The notes beneath the pieces are model-generated. The model ran no database searches and was not told the DNA's origin. It saw nothing but the letters and a program-made list of their open reading frames with translations. From NCBI GenBank assembly GCA_030762935.1, contig CM060900.1:402617632-402681631 (forward strand): a stretch of 64,000 nucleotides of DNA, read 5' to 3'. Positions 37,501 to 49,033 of this stretch are shown in pieces; the first letter of the stretch is position 1, and each line of letters starts with the position of its first letter. The position numbers and the translations under genes are program-made. The DNA is from Hymenopus coronatus (taxonomy: Eukaryota; Arthropoda; Insecta; Mantodea; Hymenopodidae).

Positions 37501-40500
37501 TAAAAGAGTGAAGTTTCTGCTCATTTACGATTTGAGCCAAGCTTGATTAGTGCTCAAGAGTTCACTTAGAATTTTAAAAGAATATCGTGATTTCAACATG
37601 TGTCCATAGCTTCTTCAGTTCTTCTGCACAACTGAATTATCCGGTTTAATGGCATCTTCTTCCTTCTATCTACTATGCTACCCTCTGATGGTAGGATTGA
37701 CGAACTTGAAGATCAACTAGTTGTTGATTTTTATGTCAAAGATCTTCTGTGTATAAAAATATTTTCCCACATTGTCAATTCTGATGCAGTCCTAGCTGAT
37801 CTTATAGATATGTCCCAGTTAATTTCATGATTTATATCCCAAAAATGTGATGACACCAATGATTTGTCTAAATGTTTATTTTGTGTGGTTTCCATGTTCT
37901 TTCATGCATATGTGGATATTTATTTTGGTTTGACTTATGTATATTTTTTCACATTGCGAGAATTCAATTTTATTTATTCCAGGTTTTTTACTGTGTGGTA
38001 TTTGGTCAATATATTTCAGCTTTAACTGATTTTTGATATTATAGACATTTTTAGGAGCCAGAAATTTTCCAAATATTTTTCCAAACTTTTAGCAGCTTAA
38101 GAATGAAATTTAACTTTTTTATATATGGGTTTACTTTTGCTGTAAGTAAGGTGGTAATTTGTTTAGTCTTCTTTTTTTGATTGTGTTTTTTTAATCTTTA
38201 TATCCACTTAATCTTTATCAAAATCATTTTTATTTTACAAATGCATTATGTGATTATATTCTTGTTTATATTCCCCCCAAAGTAATGAAACTTTGACATG
38301 AAAATCGGCAACCAGTTGAGGTTTAAGTTCATCAATCCTACCATTAAAGGGCAGTGTAGTAGATCAAAGGAAGGAGGCATCATCAAACTGGATAATTCAG
38401 TCATGCAAAACAATTGAAGAAGTCATGGAAACATGGCGAAATCATGATATTCTTTTAAAAGTGTAAGTGAAGTCTCGAGTATTAATCAAGCTCAGCCCAA
38501 ATGCAAATAAGGTATGTTCCCTCAAACTTCAGCAACCATGCCAAGAGCATTCCTCATGGTGAAGAGAATTAATGATGTCATCTACCATATCCAGAGGCTA
38601 CTTCGAGAGAAGAGGCTGGCAGTACACATGTATCATCTAGCCTGCCTTGATGGTGTTAGCTGGGACAACCAGCCCTATGGAGGGTACAGTTTGACCAGGC
38701 ATCTGTGCCTTGCCAGCCCATAATTGCTACCTGTGTGTGAATGGCTCATTTTCTGTCAGTTTTGGCTTATTGTTACATGTGTGTAACTGGCTTCCTTTTT
38801 GGTTTCCAATTTTACACCTGCGTGAATGAACATGTATCCAGTCAGCAGCTGCTTTACATCAAAGCTCTGCTTTATATCAAGTTGAACCTATGTAATACTT
38901 TTTGACATCTGCACTGTTTTACATGTGTCAACAATAATCTCAGCTTCTGGAAATTTCTTGCCGAGTGGGCAACTTCGGTCAGATGGCTCAGTTTTGTTTT
39001 TTGAGTTCTAAGCATGCAGTTCCATTGGAGAGAGCAGTGAACTGTCTATGAGTATTATAGTGACAAGAGAAGAATAGTGATTCGGTACTGAATAAAGATT
39101 ATTTGTAATTAGTTTAGGGGTAAAAAAAAAATGTTTTTTTGTCATAATATGTATCATGTTTTTAAGTATTAAAATAAATATAAATACAGACCAATAAGCT
39201 ACAATTGTAGCATTCTGGTACAACATTAAATTCTCCAACTAACTTTAATTTTCTGAAGTAGACCACCAAGCATCTCAATTCAGGGGTAACATACCTCTAA
39301 ACATCTTACAATAGTAAATAGTCTAATTCCCAGACACATACAGTAACCAACTGTAAGGTTATTTAATAATGTATATAAACTGTTCTTTCATCACATTCCG
39401 AACCTGGCCTAAGGATGTTTTTAGCTAGAATTAGACTGAAATCCTGCTATGGCATTAAATGTTTCAGTTTGATTCTACCTTCATAAATACGATTATACCT
39501 CAGTGGTATTTTGACAAGAAATACCTCTCATAGCTTATTCTATAATTTATAACATACCTAAATATTTCTAACTAAAATTTTATTCTGAAGAATTTATACC
39601 TGCATGAATACAAATTCACATTTACTAGAACAGTCCAGTTCAAATGTGAATGAAATACGTGCAACTTCTAGCCGATGGCCTCCACTAATGCCTCCTTTGT
39701 TACGAAATCCTCCAACATTTAGGGATAGTAGTAGATATGCTCCATATGTGTGATGATGACCCGAATGAATGTAATTTCCAGCACACTGCCATCCCATGTC
39801 ACTGCTACTACAACTTGATCCTGGAATGTTTAGATATGTGTTTCTTGTTTCATATTTAAAAGTTAGCATTATAGCAATTATATCATGTTCATAATTACCT
39901 CTTAGGGACAATGATTCAAATGATGATGATGATAATAATAATAATAATGATGGTGATAGCCAATATGATGATGATAGTGAATTTGATGATAGTGAATGTG
40001 ATGATGATGTTAATGATTATAAGAATAATTAGATAAGATGATGATAATTATAATAACTATAATAGGCTTCACCAGAAAAAAAAAAAAAAAAAAAAATCTT
40101 GTAATATATTTAATACATAAACATTATAACTAGTGAACTTTAGAAAACACAGTAGTGTCAACTTAAACACTTTTAGTAATTTTATTCACCTATTTATATT
40201 GCAGAATTTGTATCTTGAGCATGAAATCACATTAGATTGTTAGCTGCCTGTTGACTTTCAGATCAAATCTTGAATTATTTTCTTGATAACCGCATGTTCT
40301 CTGGTAACCTGTTAATGAACCTGAATAAGGAGCTGTCTGCTTCTGGAAAATCAAAGTTAATGATCTGGTTTTCCAAGTTTTGTATATAAATATTTTCCCA
40401 CATTTCTAGATCTTTGGGTTACTGGGATGGTCTCAATAACTTGATGTTTGTCCCATTTCATAGTTTTGAGTTCAGAAGTGTGAAGCAATTGGTATTTTTC

Positions 40501-43500
40501 AGTATATTTATATTTGATGTGATGCCAATGTCTCTTGAAGTAGGTGGCCTTGTTCCTTTTTGCTTTCCCGATGTATATCTTTATGCATTTTTTATATTGG
40601 GCTGGGTAGAATCACAATTTTTTCTCCTGAGGTGTGGGATCAGATACAGAAATTCAAAAAAATCATCAGAGGTAACAACACTATTGAACATAATGGAAAA
40701 GACTTAACTAAATTTTGCTTAACTCTGGGGTCTATCTTATAATGTTCAAGAACCAAAACATCACTCTGGTATCTATCCCCAAATACAACATTAAGGTTGT
40801 CATTAAATCAGGAAAATATGATGCCATTCTTCAGGAGGAAAAGTTATTGGATCCAATGTAAAACTTTTGTGAATTTACATATATATTCATTGGAAAAACA
40901 AAAATCTGAAGTGTTACATTCATACAACCTCCTATATCCTTAATTGCTGAGTAGGGTATATAAAAATTTGATTCTGAAAATTTATTTTACCATCTCTTCA
41001 TTTCAATTCAAATAAACCTAAGGATAAATAACTGGATTAAACAGTTCGTTGTACAGACAAAGAGAATAGTGATAATAAAATGCTCAAGAACTGGAATCTG
41101 TATAGTGTCATAAAAATCCATACTGTTTCCTTGCAATTACTAGAAAAAAACAGAATACAGAAAGGAATTCAAAAGAATGATGTAAATATTGAACAATTCA
41201 GAGCATTAATTTTGGATATATCAAAAACAGTATATGGCACAATAACTTATTTCAAATACATTATGTATTTTAAAGAAATCTACATATTTTGTATAGTACA
41301 TTAGTACATTTTTTTTCTAACTGCTTAACATTTATCAAGCTTCACAAGATTATGCAAAATTTCTTCCAAATAAAGAGAACTTAACAGGTTAATCCCACAA
41401 AATCAAAGATGAACATGTTATTTTTCATGTAGGTGTCTTTAATATATTATGTTACTTTAATCAAAATTTTGACAGCCATTTTTGAGAAAATCACACACTT
41501 TGAAAACCTTCCACATAAAAGGTATTTGGGGATGGGGTGATTTTCCTGAAAATCTTCATGTTGCATCTTTCTAAGATACTGGACAAATACCAAGTTTAGT
41601 ATTTAACTATCCAGGTTTGCATCTCTCTATCTCTATCTCTCTCTGCATGTGCACACACACTTTTTTGTAAAATTGCATCTTTATTAAAGCAGTCGCACTT
41701 CTGGCAATATCTCAGTATCAAATTTTTGGATGGAATACAATATTTTGTCTATTTCCTTCTAAGGGTAGGCAGTAGAGAAAGTAAAAAGGAACATGGGCAC
41801 CTACCTCAAGGAATACTGATATTGAATTAAATATAAGCAGTTTCTTCACACTTCTGGATTCAAAAGCATGAAATATAAACCTACATCCAGTTATTGAAGC
41901 CAGCCCAGATATTCATTTCTGTAGAAAAAGATATACATCAACAAACTTGAAAACCAGATCACAATTTTTTTTTTTTTCAGAAGTAGACAACTCTTTATTC
42001 AGTGGCATCAACATGCGACACAGGTCACCCCAGGCTATCAATAATATACATGACATTTGAACAGGCAGGTGACAATCTGAGCTCAAGCTCACAATATACA
42101 TCCTTCAAAATAAGTAGGTGAACAAAGCTATTAAAGTGTGTTTAAGTTGATTCTATCTTTCAAGTAGGTAAGTGTTTATATGGATTGGTTCATTATATTG
42201 GATTCCAACAATAATTTTTATATTACTAGTGATGCTTTATACAACATTTAATTTCTGTATCAAAATCCTGTACACTATATTAAATCCTTTACTAGCCATT
42301 TGAAAACTGCATTTAAAAATGTGAACATTTGCAGCAATTACTCTTAGGGGAAGTGAATTGAAATATTTTATATCTATTTGTTTGTAATACTTAAGAGGTC
42401 TTCTGCAGACTGAAGTATAGAATATTGATTCTGTTTTGATTATCTGTATGTATAGAAACTCTATGCCTTACAAGGAACAATATTTAATTACTCAATATAA
42501 ACAGCAGTCTATAAACACATTCCTCTAGAAACAGAAATATAATTCACTTGCAAACTGCCAGAACAACAAAAAAGGTCAACATATTACTACATAAGGCCAT
42601 ACATATTGTGGTTATGCCCTGTGGCCATAATCACCAAGCTGTCTGTACGACTTCCTTCATAAGTCATACTTGATCATTGGCATCCATTTTTACACATGTG
42701 TTAGTGGACACCTATTCCTGCAGCAAGTTTTTTGACATTACAGCTATGATTGTTACATCTGTACGAGTGGACACATGTTTTGTCAGAAGGTTCTTTGATA
42801 TTGAAACTGCATTATTAAGTCTTAGTGAGTCTGGGAATACCTGCAGTGTACTGTAGATACAGTGGCATCTGCAAATTTCCAATCACATGACCAACAGATA
42901 TAAAAAGGGGCAACAAAGCCCTGTCCATTGCTCAGTTTTTACCAAGGATCCATCGCATGCAAATGTTGAGTGAGTTCAATAGGAATCTCGTAGTGAGCTA
43001 TATTGTTCTGTAGCAAATGTCAAAAAGAAACTATATGGCAGAATTGTCATGCAAAAAAAATTATTTGTGAACAGATTGTAATCAGTTTTTGGAAAAATAA
43101 AGAGCTATTGTTGAGAAAAAACAAGCGATTTTGTCACACTGGTGTCAGGAGTGGAAATAATGCTACAATAGAGGAGATGATGAAAGTTTTACTCAATATA
43201 AAGAACATGAAAACTGGGATGGATGAAGTGAAAATAAAAATGAAATCTGAAGTGGAAAAAGTGAAACAGTTTGATATGAAGATGGAATCATGAATGAAGA
43301 AGATTGAGGAGAAAATTGAATCTGGCACAGAAAATCTGAAAATGGAGATATCAAACAAAATTGATGAACAATTGGCAGTCTAAAGTGCATGGGAGAACTT
43401 GGGGAAAAGGTGGAAGAACTTACTGGAACAATGAAAGACCATGACCAACAATAATGCCCTGCAAGAAAGATTCTATGAAAGTGCTAAAGAACTGAACATA

Positions 43501-46500
43501 ATGTGCAAAAGCTGCTAAACAAAAGGCTGAAAGACACAAAATTCAAGATGAGAAGACGTGAAGCACACCGAGGATGTGCTACTGGGACTGGTTGACCTCA
43601 GGAGTCACAAGGTGAAGACAAAGGAAGTAGTAATGTTCAGAGTATGGGAGTTGTTTGTTGGTAAGATCCAGAGAGAGCAATGTTCCTCCCTCGGAGGAAG
43701 GTCGCTGAAGTCCTGGAGGAAGTACATGCAGGACTTCAGGATGTTATTTGGGACCCAAACCGAATCATCGACAAGCTCCAACAATGATACTACTGGCTGA
43801 GACGCTGAAAGGAGGTACCCCCAATGTCATGTGTGAGGCAAGTCACAGCCCATAGAGCAGAGGCTGGAGTCGCATGCAGCAGTATAACATGTGAGCACCT
43901 TTTGAATGCATAGCCATTGATGTGGCTCGGCCATTCCCTGTATCAGGCATGTGTTGGTCACCCTGGATTACTTAACCTAGTGGCCAGAGGTATATGCCAA
44001 CCCAAACCAAGAGGCCAAGACCATCGCGACCTGCCTGGTAGAATACCTGTTTTGTCACTTTAAGAGTACCGTTGGAGCAGCGCAGTGATCAGGGCACCAA
44101 CTTTGAGTCTAACATGATGAGAGAGTCACATCAGCACCTCTCTCTCTCTCTCTCTCTCTCTTTCTTGGAGTGCATAAGGTGCACACAACCCCCCTCTCTC
44201 TATTTCCCTTCCCCTACCTTTCTCTCCCTCTCCCTTCCCTCCATATCTCCCTTCCCCTCCTTCCCTATCTCTCTTTCCCTCTCCCACTCCCTCCACACAC
44301 ACACACACATACATGCACATGCATGCGCGCGTACACACACAGATGGCATGTTCGAGCAGTACATCAAAACTCTAGAATAACATTTGAGGAAGGTTGTGGC
44401 CAATCACCAGAGAGATTGGAATATGAGGGTGCCACATGTCTTGCTGGCTTACCACTCTTCAGCCCACAGTACCACTGGGTTGCCGCCAATCAGTTTGGTA
44501 CTTGGCATGAAGCTTTGTCTACCATACAAACAATTTAAAAAAGCATATGAGGATGAATTGATAAACAATAAATCACAAAAGGTGATAAGAAAGCTTTCTG
44601 ATACTAGTAACTATTCAAAAACAGCATGGTCAATGATTAATAGCATGAGGGAAGAAAAGTTAAAGCAAGAAAATATCAATCTACTCATTAATAACTGCAT
44701 AGAAAATAATCCACTTCAGATATGCAATCGTTTTAATGATTACTTTATAAATGTTGCTAGCAATCAAAATACCCCTGATGTTGCAGGTTTTAAAACTAAT
44801 AAGGGTATAGGAAATTTGCTTTATCTGTATGATACTACGGCAGATGAAGTTATAAGATTAATTAATGGATTTAAAAATAAAAATTCCACTGGATGGGATG
44901 GAATTAGCTCTAAATTGTTAAAAAGATGTAAACATGTTTTGAGCACCCCCTTGGTTCATCTAATAAATACATCACTAAACCTACGAATTTTCCCAGATTG
45001 TTTAAAAATTAGTACTGTGATTCCGATACATAAAAAGGGAGACAAAAGTAACATGCAAAACTATAGACCTATAACCCTTACCTCGGTAATAGCTAAGTTG
45101 TTTGAAAAAATACTATTGAAGAGAATTATGAATTTCTTTGAAAAATACGATATTTTAAATGATTTTCAGCATGGCTTTCGGGCTAAAAGATCAACCACAA
45201 CGGCCCTAATAGACTTTACTCGCAACATCTTAAGTAATCTAAATGAAAAAAAGAAAACTGTAGGCATATTTTTTTATCTATCTAAGGCGTTTGACTGCGT
45301 CCAACACGATACATTACTATTAATCTTAGAAAAGTACGGTATTAGAGGGGTTAAAAATAGATTAATTTTGTCATATCTAAAAGGTCGTGTACAATACACA
45401 GAAATAAGTTTCAAACAAGGAAAATAAAGAACAAAATTTAAATCAAGTGCTGAAATAGTTAAATACGGTGTACCCCAAGGCTCAGTACTTGGACCATTAT
45501 TCTTTATTTTATATTTAAATGATATGTATTCGACACCTAATTGTTGAATTATAAGCTATGCAGATGACACCACTATTATATGTAAAGCAAACAATGATCT
45601 TGACTTGAAATCATTAGCCACCAATGAATCGCTAAGAATAAACACATTTTTTAAATCTCTCAACCTCACTAATAACCCTGACAAGACAAATATAATTAAA
45701 TTTGAGTTAAGCAAGAAGAAAAAAGATATATTATTTCATATTAACTTTGGAAATGTTGCAATACAGGAATCTGATTCTTACAAATTTTTAGGAATGCAAG
45801 TAGATAAACTCATGTCCTGGACTAATCATATCGATGACCTATGTAAAAAAATAAGTAAAGGTTTGTATTTAATGAGGGAATTTGCAAAAACTTGTAATGT
45901 TGAGGTTCTAAAACTTATATACTATGGGTTAATTTATTCACATATCCAATATGGTATTGAATTATGGGGGGGTTGTAATAAAATGCATATGCAAAGGGTT
46001 ATAGTGCTACAAAAGAAATGTATCAGAACTATGTTTAAAATGGGGTGTCGAGAATCATACAGGGAAGTTTTTAAAAGAGAAAAGATGTTTACTGTAGTAT
46101 CTCTATACATATACAAAGTAACTTACTTAATTAACCAGAAAAAACCAAAACTAAATAGTGAAATACATAACCATGATACTAGATGCAAACTTGACTTACA
46201 TTATACCAGCTACAATGTAAAATCTGTAAATAAAGATCCCTATATAATAGGATTACACATTATAATCGACTCCCTGCATATGTAAAAAATGAAAATGCTG
46301 TTAAATTTAAACAATGTCTCAAGACATATTTACTGAACAATCCTGTGTTAGATATCAATGAATTTTTAAAATAATTTATGTAGACTATACTAATACTTTG
46401 TTAAACCAAACATCCTGTATATATTAATGTATTTTTATAATTTATGTAGACTAAGTTTATTTAATGCTAATTTTGTTTAATGTAAACTGACAATGCCCGA

Positions 46501-48955
46501 TATTCGAAAAGAGTCTATAGACTGCTAATAAATTACAATTACAATTACAATGTTTGGAAGTCCTCCTGGGGCAGAACAATTGGCAGTCGACTACTTGGAT
46601 GAACTCGTAGATCAGTTCATGACATGCATAAGGTAGTGCGACAACACATCCAGAAAGCAAGTAACCGGATGAAGACCCATTGCGACCTGCAGGCCAACAT
46701 GTAAGGTTTCCAGCCGGGTGATTTGGTGTGGCTATATCATCCTACCCGCACCAAGGGACGATGCTTCAACAACCATGGGCCATACCTTGAGGTGAAGAGG
46801 ATGAATGATGTCTACCGCAACCAGAGGCTAGTTGTACAGCCTGGAGCATAGAGCCTGTTATGGTGGTGCTAGTCCAGACGACCAGCCCTGAGGAGGGAGC
46901 AGTGTGACTAAGCCCTGTGGCTGTATTGCGGAACGTTTGAGTACAGCTTGCTTCGCAACTCATGGTTGATTGTTACTTTTGCATTAGTGGATACTTGTGC
47001 CTGCGGCAAGTTTTTTTGACATCACAGCTATTATTGTTACACCTGTGAGTGTGGACACGTGTTCTGCTGAAAGGTTCTTTGACGTTGAAGCCATGCATTG
47101 TTAAGCCTGAGTGAGCTTGTGAATACCTGTAGTGTACTGCATGTGCAATGGCTCCTGGAAATTACCAGTGACATGACTATAAGATATGAAAAGGGGTATT
47201 GAGTTGAGTGAGTTCTCATGGGAATTTCGTAGCAAGCTATATTGTCACAATGAATGTTGAAAAGAAACTATACAACAGAATTTTTACTAAAGGCAGTTAT
47301 TTGTGAACAGAAAGTTCACATCAGTTTGTGGAAAAAGAGTTGTAAGGGGAAGAAAACTTTTTGTTACAATATCTACATTTAGCGTATGTAAGTAATTAAG
47401 TAATTGCAACCAAGCTGAAGCAAATAATTGTAGCCAAATTAAGTTAAAGGTAGTTTAAAAATAACTAACTTAGCAAACTTATGCAGTAGGAATTTCTGGT
47501 GATTTACAGTGCTTGATTTTCTTTGAGTTGTTAAGATCATTGCTATTCATGCATTGCTATCCCATAGAACTAGCCCACTCCAATGCTTGAAGAGAATGAA
47601 AAGTAGGTCATTGAACAAACATTTTTGACACTTTTTTTATGTATTTAATTATTTTCATTAAGTTTAGCTATGTAATAGGAATATGATGCATGATAATTTG
47701 TTACATAGAAATCAATGTATGGATTCCAGACAAGATGTTTATTAATTACAACACCAAGTACTTTCATACTATCACAAGAGTGATTGGTAAGTGGTTTAAG
47801 CGCCCATCGATAACTATGCTATTTAGTCCTGAAGTTATAAAAAAGTAAAAACATAAAAAAAAAATAAATAAATAAAAATTTAATAGAAGTTAAAGAGTTA
47901 AGAATACTACAAAAAGCAACAAAACCAAATCATGTGTGTATGCTAAGGCCATTAGAGGTAACAAACTATGGCACTTTATCCACGTAGATGGGATAATTTC
48001 TCAAAATGATATTTAAATTAGCATCCAGGCTGATGGATTGCCAATCCTGATGGAACCTGGGACAATTGAATAATATATGTACCACAGACAGACGAACATC
48101 GCAGGTCTGACAGGTAGGTGCTGGCTCAGTGCTGAGAAGGTAGCCATGTGTTAGCCATGTATGACTGATATGGAGATGTGCGAGTATAATCTCAATGTGT
48201 TGGTACAGCATGCAAGATGTTAACCATAGTTGCACAATGTCTTTGATTGTCTAAAGTTGGGTGTTGGCTAAGCTATGCCAGGCTAAAATAATAACCCTAC
48301 AAAAATAATGAGAAACACCCACAACCTCTGTGGAGTAATCTTGTAAGGTGCAGGTAGCCTTAGAAGACCTGGCCACCATTTCATTACCTGCAATATCGAT
48401 ATGACCTGGGATTCATGTGAAAACGAACTGAGAGCTGCAATCAACTCAGAAATGCAAGACTCTACGTGCACAATGAGTGATGAGGAGCTGGCATACTGAT
48501 GCAGGGCCTATAGGGCACTCAGGGAATCCCTCAAATAATAAAACTCCCAGGAGCCAAAAAACAAGAAAAAATCAATACCGAACGGTCATCTGCAAGGCAA
48601 TAATTATGAGCTTCACCATTTAAGAAAAAGGCACAACTTGTAGCACCTTCCAACTACAGAAAAGCATTCTGCCCATGAGCCTCTGGACATGCCAGATTGT
48701 TGATGCTTGAATTGTTATGATGAAATCTGCATTATGCGGAACACAGCACTTTGTTCCTCTCTAGCCACCAGGTAAACTAAATGCTGATAATGTTTTGTAG
48801 GTTGTTACAATCAATCCTCAAGAGGTAAATTGCTCAGTTATTTGAGGGAACAGTTCTGGTTGTGATACTGATGCTGATGGTGATGGTGATGATGATGATG
48901 ATGATGATGCTGTTGCTGCTGCTGATGATGCTGATAGTGATGATGATTATGGTGG

Positions 48956-49033
<78 letters not shown>

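Larger units (their letters stand above)
37488..38508 (-). mobile_element. Penelope-like element with inverted terminal segments, in Gypsy-like 1
   Basis: It interrupts the LTR element between the text for HPTQTK(R) and the PRAFLMVKR segment. About 230 bases on the left (37488-37720) are the imperfect reverse complement of about 200 bases on the right (38310-38508); both hold TTCATCAATCCTACCAT-type, GATAATTCAG and GATATTCTTTTAAAA motifs. The interior codes a GIY-YIG endonuclease on the minus strand. No RT was found, so it is truncated. Inverted pseudo-LTRs and hammerhead motifs are known PLE features. Confidence 0.78.
33187..39145 (+). mobile_element. Ty3/Gypsy-like LTR retrotransposon 1, gutted and twice invaded
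   Basis: Parts: 5' LTR about 33187-33573 plus 36305-36386; primer-binding-like TGGTGTCAGGAGTGGGA at about 36389; gag-like remnant about 36400-37080; integrase remnant about 37120-37487; then a PLE insertion; integrase tail 38509-38689; 3' LTR about 38690-39145. The two LTRs share blocks such as TGGCTTCCTTT, CTTCTGGAAATTTCTTGCC and GGAGAGAGCAGT but are well diverged. Protease, RT and RNase H are absent: gag text runs directly into integrase. The left LTR edge is uncertain by some bases, and no target duplication was recognised. Confidence 0.78.
42607..47368 (+). mobile_element. Ty3/Gypsy-like LTR retrotransposon 2 with a LINE inside
   Basis: Flanked by ATAT (42603-42606 and 47369-47372). LTRs 42607-43138 and 46903-47368 start TGTG and end TTACA/TCACA. 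They share GCCCTGTGG, GCAAGTTTTTTGAC, GTGTACTG and AGCTATATTGT. Primer-binding-like TGGTGTCAGGAGTGG starts at 43140 and a purine tract GAGGAGGGAGCAG precedes the 3' LTR. Gag and integrase are remnants, with protease, RT and RNase H absent. It is related to Gypsy-like 1 in primer site and integrase tail. The LINE at about 44530-46551 interrupts integrase. Confidence 0.88.
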
